Part shown: piece after piece, positions 9,720 to 18,571 of the stretch
How the letters are laid out: every line of letters begins with the position of its first letter
Position numbering within the stretch: the first letter of the stretch is position 1
Origin: Enterobacter bugandensis
Lineage (GTDB): Bacteria; Pseudomonadota; Gammaproteobacteria; Enterobacterales; Enterobacteriaceae
DNA: 64,000 nt
Direction: 5' to 3'
NCBI RefSeq assembly: GCF_900324475.1
Contig: NZ_LT992502.1
Location: 2,480,001 to 2,544,000, forward strand
Notes under the pieces: model-generated
Databases searched by the model: none
What the model was told of the DNA's origin: nothing
Seen by the model: the letters and a program-made list of their open reading frames with translations, nothing else
Program-made: the position numbers and the translations under genes

Positions 9720-9893
9720 TCAGAAAAGAGAAATCAGCAGCGCAACGGGGAAACTCATCGGCCAGGTCGACCCGACCAGAAACGCGCTAAGCAGGCGGAT
9801 GCGCTTGCGGTCTTTAGAAAGGAACCAGGTAATTAATGCACAGATGGAAGCCATCACTGCGTAAAAAACCAACATCTTTTGATACAACGTCAT
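9720..9893 (-). CDS. ortT: OrtT/YdcX small inner-membrane orphan toxin
   Basis: 57 aa with two hydrophobic helices joined by a basic loop (LSKDRKRIR). It closely matches E. coli OrtT (MxLYQxMLVFYAVMA at the start, TWPMSFPVALLxSLF at the end), a membrane-damaging orphan toxin reported to act under stringent-response conditions. The ATG at 9893 gives the E. coli length. It normally sits between patD and ydcY; here other genes have entered on both sides. A perfect FNR box lies about 50 bp upstream of its start. Confidence 0.88.
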   Translation of the reverse strand: MTLYQKMLVFYAVMASICALITWFLSKDRKRIRLLSAFLVGSTWPMSFPVALLISLF

Positions 9894-9942
9894 TCTGTAT
9901 ACCAGAGCCGAAAAAATAACCGCACGCAATATGCGTCATATG

Positions 9943-9956
9943 TTGATACAGATCAA
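9943..9956. promoter_or_regulatory. FNR box between ortT and yeaR
   Basis: TTGATACAGATCAA is a perfect match to the FNR consensus TTGAT-N4-ATCAA. It lies in the divergent region. With a possible -10 (TTATTT) on the minus strand at 9914-9919, it would sit near -41.5 of an ortT start site, the class II activator position. It is about 180 bp from yeaR. The target gene is an inference. Confidence 0.6.
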
Positions 9957-10054
9957 GTTTTTTCATTACATAATAACCACTTAAATATTAAGGCTAATAA
10001 CAACTGAGTATTTTGTATTACAAACAGGGGGAGCCACCCATTATCTTTATTGAT

Positions 10055-10077
10055 AACATGCAACTTAAATGCACTTT
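10055..10077. promoter_or_regulatory. NsrR-like operator upstream of yeaR
   Basis: AACATGCAACT-T-AAATGCACTTT has the 11-1-11 form of the NsrR repressor site (AAGATGCATTT-N-AAATGCATCTT), with about 17 of 22 positions matching. It lies 61 bp upstream of the first yeaR start. E. coli yeaR-yoaG is repressed by NsrR and induced by nitrate, so the location fits. Confidence 0.55.
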
Positions 10078-10137
10078 TTGATAAATCCTCTCTTCCGCAA
10101 AGGCGTCTAATAAATGCAGACATACATGGGAGGCAAT

Positions 10138-10464
10138 ATGCTACGCATTCCGCAAAGCTGTATTCATACCCGCTCTACCCCTTTCTGGAATAAAGAAACC
10201 GCCCCCGCCGGGATCTTTCAGCGTCATCTCGATACGGGTACCCGTCCGGGCGTTTATCCACGCCTGTCCGTTATGCAGGGTGCCGTCCGCTACCTGGGTT
10301 ATGCTGATGAACATGCCCCTGAGCCTGACAGCACACTGATTATCAGGGCCGGCCACTTCGGTGTTTTTCCCCCTGAGAAATGGCATCACATCGAGGTGAT
10401 GAGCGACGACACGCTGTTTAATATTGAATTTTTCGTCGAACCAGAGGTGTTGAAGTCGCTTTAA
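10138..10464 (+). CDS. yeaR: YeaR family protein (DUF1971), copy 1
   Basis: 108-aa small cupin-like protein of the DUF1971/TehB-N group. It begins MLRIPQSCIHTRSTPFWNK and carries PRLSVMQGAVRYLGYADEH and FPPEKWHHIE, nearly the same as E. coli YeaR. E. coli yeaR belongs to the nitrate/NO response; its biochemical role is not established. The ATG at 10138 has GGGAGG five bases upstream; an earlier ATG at 10114 lacks a ribosome site. It is first in a three-gene operon with a paralogue and yoaG. Confidence 0.88.
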   Translation: MLRIPQSCIHTRSTPFWNKETAPAGIFQRHLDTGTRPGVYPRLSVMQGAVRYLGYADEHAPEPDSTLIIRAGHFGVFPPEKWHHIEVMSDDTLFNIEFFVEPEVLKSL

Positions 10465-10491
10465 GCGGCTTTTATTTACGAGGTAACCTTT

Positions 10492-10845
10492 ATGCTACGT
10501 ATCCCTGAGAATTTTGTTCATACCCGCTCCACGCCATTCTGGAACAAAGACACCGCGCCAAAAGCCCTTTTCACCCACCATAATACGAAAGCCAGCGTAT
10601 ATGGCCGTTTGTCGGTGATGCAGGGTGCGGTGCGCTATTTTGGTTTCCCGAACGCTGACGCGACCGAACCGGATCTGGAACTGGTGATTGAAGCCGGATC
10701 GTTTGGCATCTCGCCGCCAGAGAAATGGCACCGCATCGAGCTATTGACCGACGATACCTATTTCAATATCGACTTTTTTGCCGATCCTGACGTTACGCTT
10801 CAGGGCGCGGGCATCGGCAAAGTGGTCAATACACATAAGGAGTAA
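10492..10845 (+). CDS. YeaR family protein (DUF1971), copy 2
   Basis: 117 aa and clearly paralogous to the gene 27 bp upstream: the same opening (MLRIP), HTRSTPFWNKDTAP, RLSVMQGAVRYFG and SPPEKWHRIE. It has a longer C-terminal tail (GAGIGKVVNTHKE) that resembles the tail of E. coli YeaR better than copy 1 does. The two copies have diverged, so the duplication is not recent, or one copy was acquired. AGGTAA precedes the ATG. yoaG follows after 4 bp, consistent with one transcript. Confidence 0.86.
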   Translation: MLRIPENFVHTRSTPFWNKDTAPKALFTHHNTKASVYGRLSVMQGAVRYFGFPNADATEPDLELVIEAGSFGISPPEKWHRIELLTDDTYFNIDFFADPDVTLQGAGIGKVVNTHKE

Positions 10846-10849
10846 CCGC

Positions 10850-11032
10850 GTGGGTAAAGCAACGTACACAGTGACCGTGACCAACAACAGCAACGGCGTC
10901 TCGGTGGATTACGAAACAGAGGCCCCCATGGAGTTGCTCATCCCCGACGTCGCCGCAGACGTAGTAAAAGATCTGGTGAATACCGTCCGCGCTTACGACA
11001 CGGAAAATGAGCACGAGGTGTGTGGCTGGTAA
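10850..11032 (+). CDS. yoaG: YoaG family protein (DUF1869)
   Basis: 60 aa, nearly identical to E. coli YoaG (GKATYTVTVTNNSNGVSVDY at the start, DTENEHEVCGW at the end). The family forms a small beta-alpha dimer of unknown activity and is co-transcribed with yeaR in the nitrate/NO response. The start is GTG at 10850, with AAGGAG 8 bases before it inside the end of copy 2 of yeaR. It is followed by a hairpin at 11040-11063. Confidence 0.9.
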   Translation: MGKATYTVTVTNNSNGVSVDYETEAPMELLIPDVAADVVKDLVNTVRAYDTENEHEVCGW

Positions 11033-11039
11033 AGCAAAC

Positions 11040-11063
11040 GCCCGGCGATGCAGACCGCCGGGC
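11040..11063. terminator. terminator hairpin between yoaG and patD
   Basis: GCCCGGCG...CGCCGGGC forms an 8-bp GC stem between the convergent genes yoaG and patD. The T-tracts on both sides are weak, so it may serve both directions. Confidence 0.6.
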
Positions 11064-11071
11064 ATGATTTT

Positions 11072-12496
11072 CTAGTGTTTAATCATAACGTGCCGGACAA
11101 CCGTATAATCCTCAAGCCCGTACACCGACATATCCTTTCCATAGCCAGACAATTTCATGCCGCCGTGCGGCATTTCGCTCACCAGCATAAAGTGGGTATT
11201 GACCCAGGTGCAGCCGTACTGCAGGCGCGCGCTCAGGCGATGGGCGCGTCCCACGTCTTTCGTCCAGACCGACGACGCCAGGCCGTATTGCGAATCGTTC
11301 GCCCAGGCCAGGACCTGCGCTTCATCGTCGAATTCGGTGACGCTCACCACAGGTCCAAACACTTCTCGCTGAACGATGGCATCCTCCTGTTTCGCCCCGG
11401 CCAGCAACGTTGGCTGGAAGTAGTAGCCCGCCCCCTCTTTTTTGCTCCCGCCCGTCACCACGCGGATATGGCCGAGGGCTTTCGCCTCGTCAACCGCCTG
11501 ACAGACGCGTGAAAGATGGGCAGCCGAGCTGAGCGGACCGAGTTCAGTAGACTCATCCTCCGGGGCACCCATTTTGAGGCTGGCCACCGCGGCACCGAGC
11601 TTTTCCACCAGCCGGGTGTAGATCCCCTTCTGGGCATAGATACGGCAGGCCGCCGTACAGTCCTGCCCGGCATTGTAGAAACCAAACGTCCGCACGCCTT
11701 CTACAACCGCATCCAGGTCGGCGTCATCGAACACGATAACCGGCGCTTTACCGCCCAGCTCCATGTGGGTGCGCTTAATGGAGGACGCCGTGTGGCCGAT
11801 GATATGCTCCCCGGTGGCAATCGAACCGGTCAGCGACACCATGCGCACTTTTTCATGTCCGGTGAGCGGGTCGCCCACCGTTTTTCCACGGCCAAACAGC
11901 ACGTTGAGAACGCCAGCCGGGAAGATATCTTTCGCCAGCTCCGCCAGCTTTAACGCCGTTAGCGGCGTGATTTCAGACGGCTTGATGACCACACAGTTAC
12001 CGGCCGCCAGCGCAGGCGCCAGCTTCCATGCCGCCATCATTAGCGGGTAGTTCCACGGCGCGATAGAGGCAACCACGCCCACCGGGTCGCGGCGGATCAT
12101 CGACGTGTGGCCGTCAAGATACTCACCCGCGGCCAGCCCGTTCAGGCAGCGGGCCGCCCCGGCGAAGAAACGGAAAACGTCGACCACTGCGGGAATTTCA
12201 TCGCCCAGCGCACAGTGCAGCGGCTTGCCGCAGTTGAGGGATTCGAGCCGGGCAAACTCTTCGCCATGCGCTTCAATCGCATCCGCGAGCTTCAGCAGGC
12301 ACTCGGCGCGGGTTTTCGGCGTCGTTTGTCCCCACGCCTCAAAAGCACGGTCGGCGGCCTGAACCGCCGCGTCGACCTGTGCCGCTGACGCTTCAGCAAT
12401 CTCCAGCAGCACCTCTCCGGTGGCCGGGTTATAGACAGGCTGTTTCTCTCCCTCTCCGGCAACCAGTTCACCCTTTATCAGCAGATGTGTTTGCAT
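11072..12496 (-). CDS. patD: gamma-aminobutyraldehyde dehydrogenase
   Basis: 474 aa, NAD-dependent aldehyde dehydrogenase. It oxidises 4-aminobutanal to GABA in the putrescine transaminase pathway. The general base Glu246 (MELGGKAP) and nucleophile Cys280 (GQDCTAACR) are present, as are the Rossmann motif SLTGSIATG and [12 protein letters not shown]. It is collinear with E. coli PatD/YdcW over the full length. It is last in the ydcSTUV-patD operon, 24 bp after ydcV, so a polyamine-type importer and this enzyme are probably expressed together. Confidence 0.95.
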   Translation of the reverse strand: MQTHLLIKGELVAGEGEKQPVYNPATGEVLLEIAEASAAQVDAAVQAADRAFEAWGQTTPKTRAECLLKLADAIEAHGEEFARLESLNCGKPLHCALGDEIPAVVDVFRFFAGAARCLNGLAAGEYLDGHTSMIRRDPVGVVASIAPWNYPLMMAAWKLAPALAAGNCVVIKPSEITPLTALKLAELAKDIFPAGVLNVLFGRGKTVGDPLTGHEKVRMVSLTGSIATGEHIIGHTASSIKRTHMELGGKAPVIVFDDADLDAVVEGVRTFGFYNAGQDCTAACRIYAQKGIYTRLVEKLGAAVASLKMGAPEDESTELGPLSSAAHLSRVCQAVDEAKALGHIRVVTGGSKKEGAGYYFQPTLLAGAKQEDAIVQREVFGPVVSVTEFDDEAQVLAWANDSQYGLASSVWTKDVGRAHRLSARLQYGCTWVNTHFMLVSEMPHGGMKLSGYGKDMSVYGLEDYTVVRHVMIKH

Positions 12497-12520
12497 AGCA
12501 TTGTCCTGTTCAAATCAATG

Positions 12521-13327
12521 TTATTTCCCGCCGCCGGCGATGTTTTCGCCGTCGCGGGTTAGCCACCAGGCTCCCAGAATGGGGATGGTTGTTACCAGCA
12601 TCACCAGCAGTGCAACGACGTTGGTGACCGGCACGTCGCGCGGACGGCCTAGCTGATTGAGCAACCACAGCGGTAACGTGCGTTCGTGTCCCGCCGTAAA
12701 GGTTGTGACGATAATTTCGTCAAACGACAGGGCAAACGCCAGCATTCCCCCGGCCAGCAGCGCGGAGCCCAGGTTGGGCAGCACCACATAGCGGAAGGTT
12801 TGCCATCCGTCGGCCCCGAGATCCATCGACGCTTCCACCAGACTCCAGGAGGTGCGTCTGAACCGGGCAATCACGTTATTGAAGACCACCACCACGCAAA
12901 ACGTGGCGTGCCCAACCACAATGGTGAAAAACCCCGGCTCAAGGTTGATTGTTTTGAACGCTGTCAGCAGCGCCAGGCCGGTGATGATCCCCGGCAACGC
13001 AATCGGCAGCAGCAGCAATAGCGAGATCGCGTTCTTGCCAAAAAACTCGCTTCGCCAGAGCGCCGCTGCAGCAAGCGTGCCAAGCACAAGGGCTATCGCG
13101 GTGGATAGCGCGGCAACCTGAAGTGACAACGTCACCGATTCGATGATATCCCCGCGCCCCGCCGCCGCAGTAAACCACTTCAGCGTCAGCCCCTGAGGCG
13201 GAAAGCTGTAGGCAGCATCTTCGGTATTAAAGGCATAGACTGCGATAATCAGCAGCGGGAAGTGCAGGAAGATGACGCCTCCCCACGCTGCCACTTTCAG
13301 GAACAGCGGTGCGCGTTCAGAGTGCAT
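12521..13327 (-). CDS. ydcV: ABC transporter permease YdcV
   Basis: 268 aa, about six transmembrane helices and the EAA cytoplasmic loop ([22 protein letters not shown]) that docks on the ATPase. PotC-like permease of a spermidine/putrescine-type importer. It overlaps ydcU by 11 bp, pointing to coupled translation and a YdcU/YdcV heterodimer in the inner membrane. Confidence 0.93.
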   Translation of the reverse strand: MHSERAPLFLKVAAWGGVIFLHFPLLIIAVYAFNTEDAAYSFPPQGLTLKWFTAAAGRGDIIESVTLSLQVAALSTAIALVLGTLAAAALWRSEFFGKNAISLLLLLPIALPGIITGLALLTAFKTINLEPGFFTIVVGHATFCVVVVFNNVIARFRRTSWSLVEASMDLGADGWQTFRYVVLPNLGSALLAGGMLAFALSFDEIIVTTFTAGHERTLPLWLLNQLGRPRDVPVTNVVALLVMLVTTIPILGAWWLTRDGENIAGGGK

Positions 13328-14261
13328 CGAATGCTCCCAGACGCTTCACGAACGCCAGATAGAGTGAAATCAGCACGATGGGAACCAGCGTGAACGCGGC
13401 GGCCATGGGCATATTGCCGATCGCCCCCTGCTGGGAGTAGACCATGTTACCGATGAAAAACCCCGGCGGCCCGACCAGCTGCGGTACGATGAAATCCCCC
13501 AGCGTCAGGGAAAAGGTGAAGATTGAGCCCGCGGCAATGCCCGGGATAGCCAGCGGCAGAACGACATAGCGGAAGGTCTGGCGCGGGCGGGCGCCGAGAT
13601 CGGCAGAGGCCTGCAGCAGCGAAGCCGGCAGCCGTTCCAGCGCCGCCTGAACGGGCAGGATCATAAACGGCAGCCAGATATAAACGAAGACCAGAAACCG
13701 TCCCAGCCCGGAGGTGGATAAGGTGTTGCCACCTACCGCGGGGAGCGTAAGGATCGAGGTCAGGAGCGGCTCCAGCCCCAGGTGGTTGAGGAACCATTGT
13801 GCCACGCCGTCCTTCGCCAGCAGCAGCGTCCAGGCGTAGGCTTTGACGATGTAGCTCGCCCACATTGGCAGCATCACGGCGATATAGAAAAACGCTTTCC
13901 ACTTGCCGCGGGTGTATCTCGCCATGTACCAGGCCATCGGGAACGCCAGAATTGCGCTGGCAATCGTCACCGCAATCGCCATCGTTAACGTGCGCAGGAT
14001 GATGTCGTAGTTTGCCGGGTTGAAGAGCGCCAGAATGTTCGCCAGGGTCAGATCCGGCGTGACCGCCATGGTGAAATCGTCAAAAGTGTAAAAACCCTGC
14101 CACAAAAGGGTCAGCAGCGATCCTAAATAGACAATGCCAAACCACATCAGCGGTGCAAGCAGAAGCAGGAACAGTCCGAGCGACGGTTTACGCCAGAACA
14201 GTGCGGTCATGCGGCTTATGCGGCCGCGCGGGGCGGGAGGGTGCGCGACACTCATAGCCAT
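13317..14261 (-). CDS. ydcU: ABC transporter permease YdcU
   Basis: 314 aa, PotB-like permease with a basic N-terminal tail, six or so membrane helices and an EAA-type loop ([22 protein letters not shown]). A strong AGGAGG ribosome site precedes the ATG, one base after the ydcT stop. It partners YdcV. The transported substrate is unproven; linkage to patD suggests a polyamine or related amine. Confidence 0.93.
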   Translation of the reverse strand: MAMSVAHPPAPRGRISRMTALFWRKPSLGLFLLLLAPLMWFGIVYLGSLLTLLWQGFYTFDDFTMAVTPDLTLANILALFNPANYDIILRTLTMAIAVTIASAILAFPMAWYMARYTRGKWKAFFYIAVMLPMWASYIVKAYAWTLLLAKDGVAQWFLNHLGLEPLLTSILTLPAVGGNTLSTSGLGRFLVFVYIWLPFMILPVQAALERLPASLLQASADLGARPRQTFRYVVLPLAIPGIAAGSIFTFSLTLGDFIVPQLVGPPGFFIGNMVYSQQGAIGNMPMAAAFTLVPIVLISLYLAFVKRLGAFDAL

Positions 14262-14262
14262 T

Positions 14263-15276
14263 TCACCTCTCCTCCTGCAGGCGAATCATCGCCTCGCGCG
14301 ACCACGACGCCGTGACGGCCTGCCCCGGCGCAATGCCGCTTAGCGGCGAGAAATCGCTGAGATTGGCCTGGCTCACCAGCAGTTTGGCACCGTCGGCGAG
14401 CCTGATCTCAAGGCGCGTGGCAGCCCCCTGATACTGAACGGCCTGGACGACGCCCTGCACCTGAACCTCACCGCCCTCATTCAGGCGGATATGTTCCGGA
14501 CGCAGGGAATAGCTGCCCTCCATGCCGCAGACTTTATGCGCAAGGCCTGCATCGAAGACGTTCGAGGTGCCGACAAAACCGGCGACAAACGGCGTGCGCG
14601 GGCGCATGTAGAGATCGCGCGGGGTATCGACCTGCTCGATGCGCCCATTATTGAACACCGCCACCCGGTCCGACATGGAGAGGGCTTCACCCTGATCGTG
14701 GGTGACGAAAATAAAGGTGATGCCGAGTTCCTGCTGAAGTTTCTTCAGCTCGAACTGCATCTGCTCCCGCAGCTTGAGATCGAGCGCGCCTAACGGCTCG
14801 TCGAGCAGCAGGACGCGCGGTTCATTCACCAGCGCCCGCGCGATGGCCACACGCTGGCGCTGGCCTCCGGAAAGCTGCGAAGGCTTGCGGGCGACGGCAA
14901 AGCTTAAGCCCACTTTTTCCAGCGCGTCGCGAGCCTGCGCGTGGCGTTTTTTCTTGTCGACGCCTTTCACCATCAGCCCGTAGGCGACGTTATCGAGGAT
15001 CGACATATGCGGGAACAGCGCGTAATCCTGGAATACGGTGTTCACGTCCCGCTCCCACGGCGGCAGCGCGCTCGCCTCTTTGCCAAAGATAGATATCGTG
15101 CCGCCAGACAGCTGCTCAAAGCCGGCAATCAGACGCAGGCAGGTGGTTTTGCCGGAGCCCGAAGGCCCCAGCATGGAGAAGAATTCTCCGTCACGAACGG
15201 CAATGGTGACCCCATCCACCGCCCGCACGTCGCCGTACAGACGGGAAACGTCATTAAACTCTACCGCGTACGTCAT
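14263..15276 (-). CDS. ydcT: ABC transporter ATP-binding protein YdcT
   Basis: 337 aa. Walker A GPSGSGKT (37-44), signature LSGGQ (135-139), Walker B VLLLDEP (155-161), followed by a C-terminal TOBE-type domain as in PotA. It energises the YdcUV permease at the inner face of the membrane. It begins 17 bp after ydcS. All catalytic motifs are intact. Confidence 0.95.
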   Translation of the reverse strand: MTYAVEFNDVSRLYGDVRAVDGVTIAVRDGEFFSMLGPSGSGKTTCLRLIAGFEQLSGGTISIFGKEASALPPWERDVNTVFQDYALFPHMSILDNVAYGLMVKGVDKKKRHAQARDALEKVGLSFAVARKPSQLSGGQRQRVAIARALVNEPRVLLLDEPLGALDLKLREQMQFELKKLQQELGITFIFVTHDQGEALSMSDRVAVFNNGRIEQVDTPRDLYMRPRTPFVAGFVGTSNVFDAGLAHKVCGMEGSYSLRPEHIRLNEGGEVQVQGVVQAVQYQGAATRLEIRLADGAKLLVSQANLSDFSPLSGIAPGQAVTASWSREAMIRLQEER

Positions 15277-15293
15277 GTTCTGCTCCCGGATGA

Positions 15294-16439
15294 TTAACGG
15301 CCACCCATGATGGCGATGTAATCCTGCGTCCAGCGGCTGTAAGGCACATATTTTCCGCCTTCTGCGATGGGGGTTTTCCAGAACATGATTTTGTCAAAAT
15401 AGTTATAGCCGTTGGTTTCACAGCCCTTGTCACCCAGCAGCGTGCTGGCCTTACACCCTTCAGGCACGACGGGCAGCGAGCCAAACCATGCCGCCAGATC
15501 GCCCTGCACTTTCGGCGTGAGCGACCAGTTCATCCACTTGTAAGCGCACATCGGGTGTTTTGCCTGTGCATGCAGCATGGTGGTATCCGCCCAGCCGGTC
15601 ACCCCCTCTTTCGGGAAGACGGTGGCAACGGGCTGGTTCTCGCCCTTCAGGGCATTCGCCTGATACGGCCAGGCGCTGGAGGCCACGACGCCTTCATTTT
15701 TGAAGTCGCTCATCTGGACGGTGGTGTCATGCCAGTAGCGGTGGATCAGGGCATGCTGGTCGCGAAGTACCTTGAGCACGGCGGCATACTGTTCTTCAGT
15801 GAGCTGATACGGGTCGCTAATACCCAGCTGCGGCTGCGTGGCTTTGACGAACAGCGCCGCATCGGCGATATAAATCGGGCCGTCGTATGCCTGCACGCGT
15901 CCCTGATTGGTTTTGCCGTCCGGCAGATCCTGCTTCGTAAAGACCACGCTCCAGCTGTCCGGCGGCGTCGGGAAGGTTTTGGTGTTGTACATCAGCAGGT
16001 TTGGCCCCCACTGGTACGGCGTGCCGTAGACCTTGCCGCCCACGTTAAACCACTCGCCCTTGACGATGCGCGGGTCAAGGGTTTTCCAGTTGGGGATCAG
16101 TTCCGGGTTAATCGGCTGAACGCGTTTTCCCATAATCAGGCGGAGCGAGGCATCACCTGACGCGGTGACAAGGTCGTAACCTCCCTTCGCCATCAGGCTG
16201 ACCATTTCATCGGACGTGGCCGCCGTTTTAACGTTGACCGCGCAGCCGGTCTCTTTTTCAAACTGGGTAACCCAGTCATAATTTTTATCCGTCTGTCCGC
16301 GTTCGATGTACCCCGGCCAGGCGATAATATCCAGTCGGCCTTCCCCGTCGCCAATGGCCTTTGGTGGTTCTGCGGCTTGCGCGGTCATGATAGTCATGCC
16401 GAGCGCGCACAGGCTGCTGCGGGCAAATTTTTTGCTCAT
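15294..16439 (-). CDS. ydcS: periplasmic binding protein YdcS of the YdcSTUV importer
   Basis: 381 aa with a signal peptide ending AQA (residues 1-22). PotD/PotF-like solute-binding protein, collinear with E. coli YdcS (YNTKTFPTPPDSW, YSRWTQDYIAIMGGR at the C-terminus). The E. coli protein has also been reported to have polyhydroxybutyrate synthase activity. It is first in its operon; a consensus -10 and inverted repeats lie in the 270-bp gap upstream, beyond which lies ydcR. Confidence 0.95.
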   Translation of the reverse strand: MSKKFARSSLCALGMTIMTAQAAEPPKAIGDGEGRLDIIAWPGYIERGQTDKNYDWVTQFEKETGCAVNVKTAATSDEMVSLMAKGGYDLVTASGDASLRLIMGKRVQPINPELIPNWKTLDPRIVKGEWFNVGGKVYGTPYQWGPNLLMYNTKTFPTPPDSWSVVFTKQDLPDGKTNQGRVQAYDGPIYIADAALFVKATQPQLGISDPYQLTEEQYAAVLKVLRDQHALIHRYWHDTTVQMSDFKNEGVVASSAWPYQANALKGENQPVATVFPKEGVTGWADTTMLHAQAKHPMCAYKWMNWSLTPKVQGDLAAWFGSLPVVPEGCKASTLLGDKGCETNGYNYFDKIMFWKTPIAEGGKYVPYSRWTQDYIAIMGGR

Positions 16440-16589
16440 AAGAGTTACTCCTGTCGCAATGAAATTTAGCGGCAGCCGTGCCGTAAAAATATCTCCCTTA
16501 TTAAACGTAGACCGCGCAAATGCGCCGCACCGTTCGGCTTAAGGAAATTTCATCAAGGTGTGACCGAGGACGCATTCCCCGTTAACTGG

Positions 16590-16595
16590 ATTATA
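16590..16595 (-). promoter_or_regulatory. candidate ydcS promoter -10
   Basis: The minus strand reads TATAAT here, about 150 bp upstream of the ydcS start. Seventeen bases further upstream there is no good -35 hexamer, the pattern expected of an activator-dependent promoter. Confidence 0.4.
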
Positions 16596-16640
16596 GACAA
16601 GGAGTTAGCCGCGAAAGCCGGTATGCAGATTTCATATGAT

Positions 16641-16669
16641 ACGGCACCGCAAAATATTTGCCGTGCCGT
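16641..16669. promoter_or_regulatory. inverted repeat, candidate YdcR operator
   Basis: ACGGCAC and GTGCCGT form a 7-bp inverted repeat with a 15-bp AT-rich centre, about 70 bp upstream of the probable ydcS start site. GTGCCGT recurs at 16478-16484. MocR-type regulators bind paired short repeats upstream of adjacent operons, so YdcR is the natural candidate. Confidence 0.4.
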
Positions 16670-16709
16670 CGTCAGGATAAGAAATGATTATTTAAATAAA
16701 GGGGAAAAG

Positions 16710-18119
16710 TTATTCCATCATTGTGCTAATTAATTTACCTAACTGAATGACCGCCTGCTCTTCCCGCTCGCCCCACGCCCAGGACGTATTAAACCGGAAG
16801 AACGGCGTCCACGCGTCAGAGGTGGAAAACATCTTTCCGGGCGCAATGCTGATGTGGTGCGTTAAGGCCTTTTCGCTCAGCAGCCCCGCGTCCAGGCGCG
16901 CAGGTAGCTCCAGCCATAAAAAGTAGCCGCTGTCGCTGTGATGAATTTTGACGCCAGCGGGCATATGGCGCAGAAGCGACTGCCACGCCTGCTGTTTTCG
17001 CTCTGCGAGGGTTCGTCGCAGGCGGCGCAGATGGGCGTCGTAGCGTTTTGTCGCCAGATAGTCCACCAGCGCCAGCTGCATGGGGGAACTGGTTGAAAGC
17101 GTGCTCATCAGCTGCAGCTGCTGAATGCGGCGCGCGTGTTTTCCTGCCGCCACCCAGCCGATGCGAAACCCCGCCACCAGGCATTTTGAAAAGGAAGAGC
17201 AGTGAAGCGTCATATCTACCCGGTCCCAGGCTTTGGCCGGAAGAGGTTTTTCTCGACCAAAATAGAGCTCGCTGTAGACATCGTCCTCGATCAAGGTGAC
17301 GTTGTGCTCCGTCAGGAGCGCGACCAGACGCGCTTTTTTTTCCGCACTCAGCGTGAAGCCAAGCGGGTTTTGGCCGTTGGTCATGAGCCAGCAGGCTTTT
17401 ACGGGGTAGTCGTTCAGCGCCTGCTCCAGCGCATTCAGATCGATCCCCTCCCGAACGTCTGTGGCGACCGACAGCGCTTTTAGCTTCAGACGCTCCAGCG
17501 CCTGCAGCGCGCCGTAAAAACACGGGTTTTCAACAATCACCCAGTCTCCTGGCTCCGTCACCGCCTGCAAACTCAGGTTGAGGGCCTCAAGGGCGCCTGC
17601 GGTAATGACGATCTCGTCCGGCGAGATGTTCATCCCCTGCTGCGCATAACGGCGCGCAATGGCGTGACGGAGTTCAGCGTTACCGGGCGGCAGGTTCTCA
17701 ATCACGCTCATTGCGGTAGCGGTTTTACTGACGTTTGCCAGCGAGCGGTTGAGCTGCTGAAGCGGGAAAAGCCGGGGGTCGGGAAACGCGGAGGCGAAAG
17801 GAACAACGGACGGATCGCGGCTGGCCTGTAAGACCTCGAAGATATAGGTGTTGATATCTACCGCTTCATCACGCATTACCTGGGCAGGCGGCGCAGGCTG
17901 TTGTGCGGTCGGGCGCGAGGCAACGTAATAGCCCGACTGCGGCCTGGCGACAATGCGCCCCTGACTTTCCAGCATCTGATACGCGTGGCCAACGGTCATA
18001 AAGCTCATGCCGCTGCTTGCCACCTGCTCTCGGAGGGAAGGCAGCTTATCGCCCGGCAGCCAAACGCCAAGCTCAATCTGCGAGATAATTTGTTGCGCCA
18101 GACGCTGGTATTTTTTCAT
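16710..18119 (-). CDS. ydcR: MocR/PdxR-type regulator YdcR (GntR HTH + aminotransferase fold)
   Basis: 469 aa. Residues 1-70 are a GntR winged helix (LPGDKLPSLREQVASSGMS); the rest is an inactive type I aminotransferase domain. The PLP lysine lies in SSFSKCLVAGFR (about Lys312), with TNGQNPLGFT and IEDDVYSEL as cofactor-pocket motifs. In this family PLP or an amine ligand sets DNA binding. It lies directly upstream of, and in line with, ydcSTUV-patD, so control of that operon is likely. Confidence 0.93.
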   Translation of the reverse strand: MKKYQRLAQQIISQIELGVWLPGDKLPSLREQVASSGMSFMTVGHAYQMLESQGRIVARPQSGYYVASRPTAQQPAPPAQVMRDEAVDINTYIFEVLQASRDPSVVPFASAFPDPRLFPLQQLNRSLANVSKTATAMSVIENLPPGNAELRHAIARRYAQQGMNISPDEIVITAGALEALNLSLQAVTEPGDWVIVENPCFYGALQALERLKLKALSVATDVREGIDLNALEQALNDYPVKACWLMTNGQNPLGFTLSAEKKARLVALLTEHNVTLIEDDVYSELYFGREKPLPAKAWDRVDMTLHCSSFSKCLVAGFRIGWVAAGKHARRIQQLQLMSTLSTSSPMQLALVDYLATKRYDAHLRRLRRTLAERKQQAWQSLLRHMPAGVKIHHSDSGYFLWLELPARLDAGLLSEKALTHHISIAPGKMFSTSDAWTPFFRFNTSWAWGEREEQAVIQLGKLISTMME

Positions 18120-18200
18120 CAGATTCTCCTTATTGCCGACAGTGTATATCAGCAGGAGAAAAAGAGAAGATTTTGCTAACTGTTATAGTTTAAGTAAAAA

Positions 18201-18389
18201 TTACTTACGGTACTCGGTAACGTGGCTTTGCGCCTGACGCGCAGCGGCCAGGTGATCGAGCGTAATCATTGACGATTTGCAAAAGATGCATTTCGCACCG
18301 AGCGGGTTTTTCTCAGATACATCAAAGACTGAGGTACGGTACTGCGAGCCATGACAGCATGGGCAGCGGAAATGGATATAAGAAGTCAT
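18201..18389 (-). CDS. YnfU/YmcF-type zinc-ribbon small protein
   Basis: 62 aa with CPCC (Cys9, Cys11-12) and CIFC (Cys34, Cys37), which look like one zinc site. Close to the E. coli small proteins YmcF and YnfQ, which are encoded near csp genes and are cold-induced. Here no csp gene is adjacent. Instead the gene itself has a cspA-like promoter and leader at 18390-18601, which supports cold induction. Molecular role unknown. AGGAG lies close before the ATG. Confidence 0.8.
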   Translation of the reverse strand: MTSYIHFRCPCCHGSQYRTSVFDVSEKNPLGAKCIFCKSSMITLDHLAAARQAQSHVTEYRK

Positions 18390-18565
18390 AGGATTCTCCT
18401 GTGAACGTAAAAACGTAAATTACTCATGAGCCGATCAGGCAATAATGGTTTTAAACAAAACTAATCGGAATGTAGATAAAGACCCAAGGGAGGCTGCGGA
18501 GAGGCACAACGTGATGAGAACTGCTTTATGAAACTACGTCAGATATTTTTTTGGACTCAAAACCA
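18390..18565 (-). promoter_or_regulatory. cspA-like cold-box 5' leader
   Basis: The minus-strand leader of about 170 nt contains TGACGTA followed closely by TAAAGCAGT (complement of 18520-18541). The same two blocks, in the same order, begin the E. coli cspA leader (TGACGTACAGA ... TAAAGCAGT). In cspA this leader is a thermosensor that controls mRNA stability and translation. The rest of the leader is not recognisably similar. Confidence 0.55.
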
Positions 18566-18571
18566 GAAGAC

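Noticed and set aside
10021..10050. NarL heptamers upstream of yeaR
   Set aside because: CACCCAT and AGGGGGA are each one base off the heptamer, but in the wrong relative order for a 7-2-7 site.
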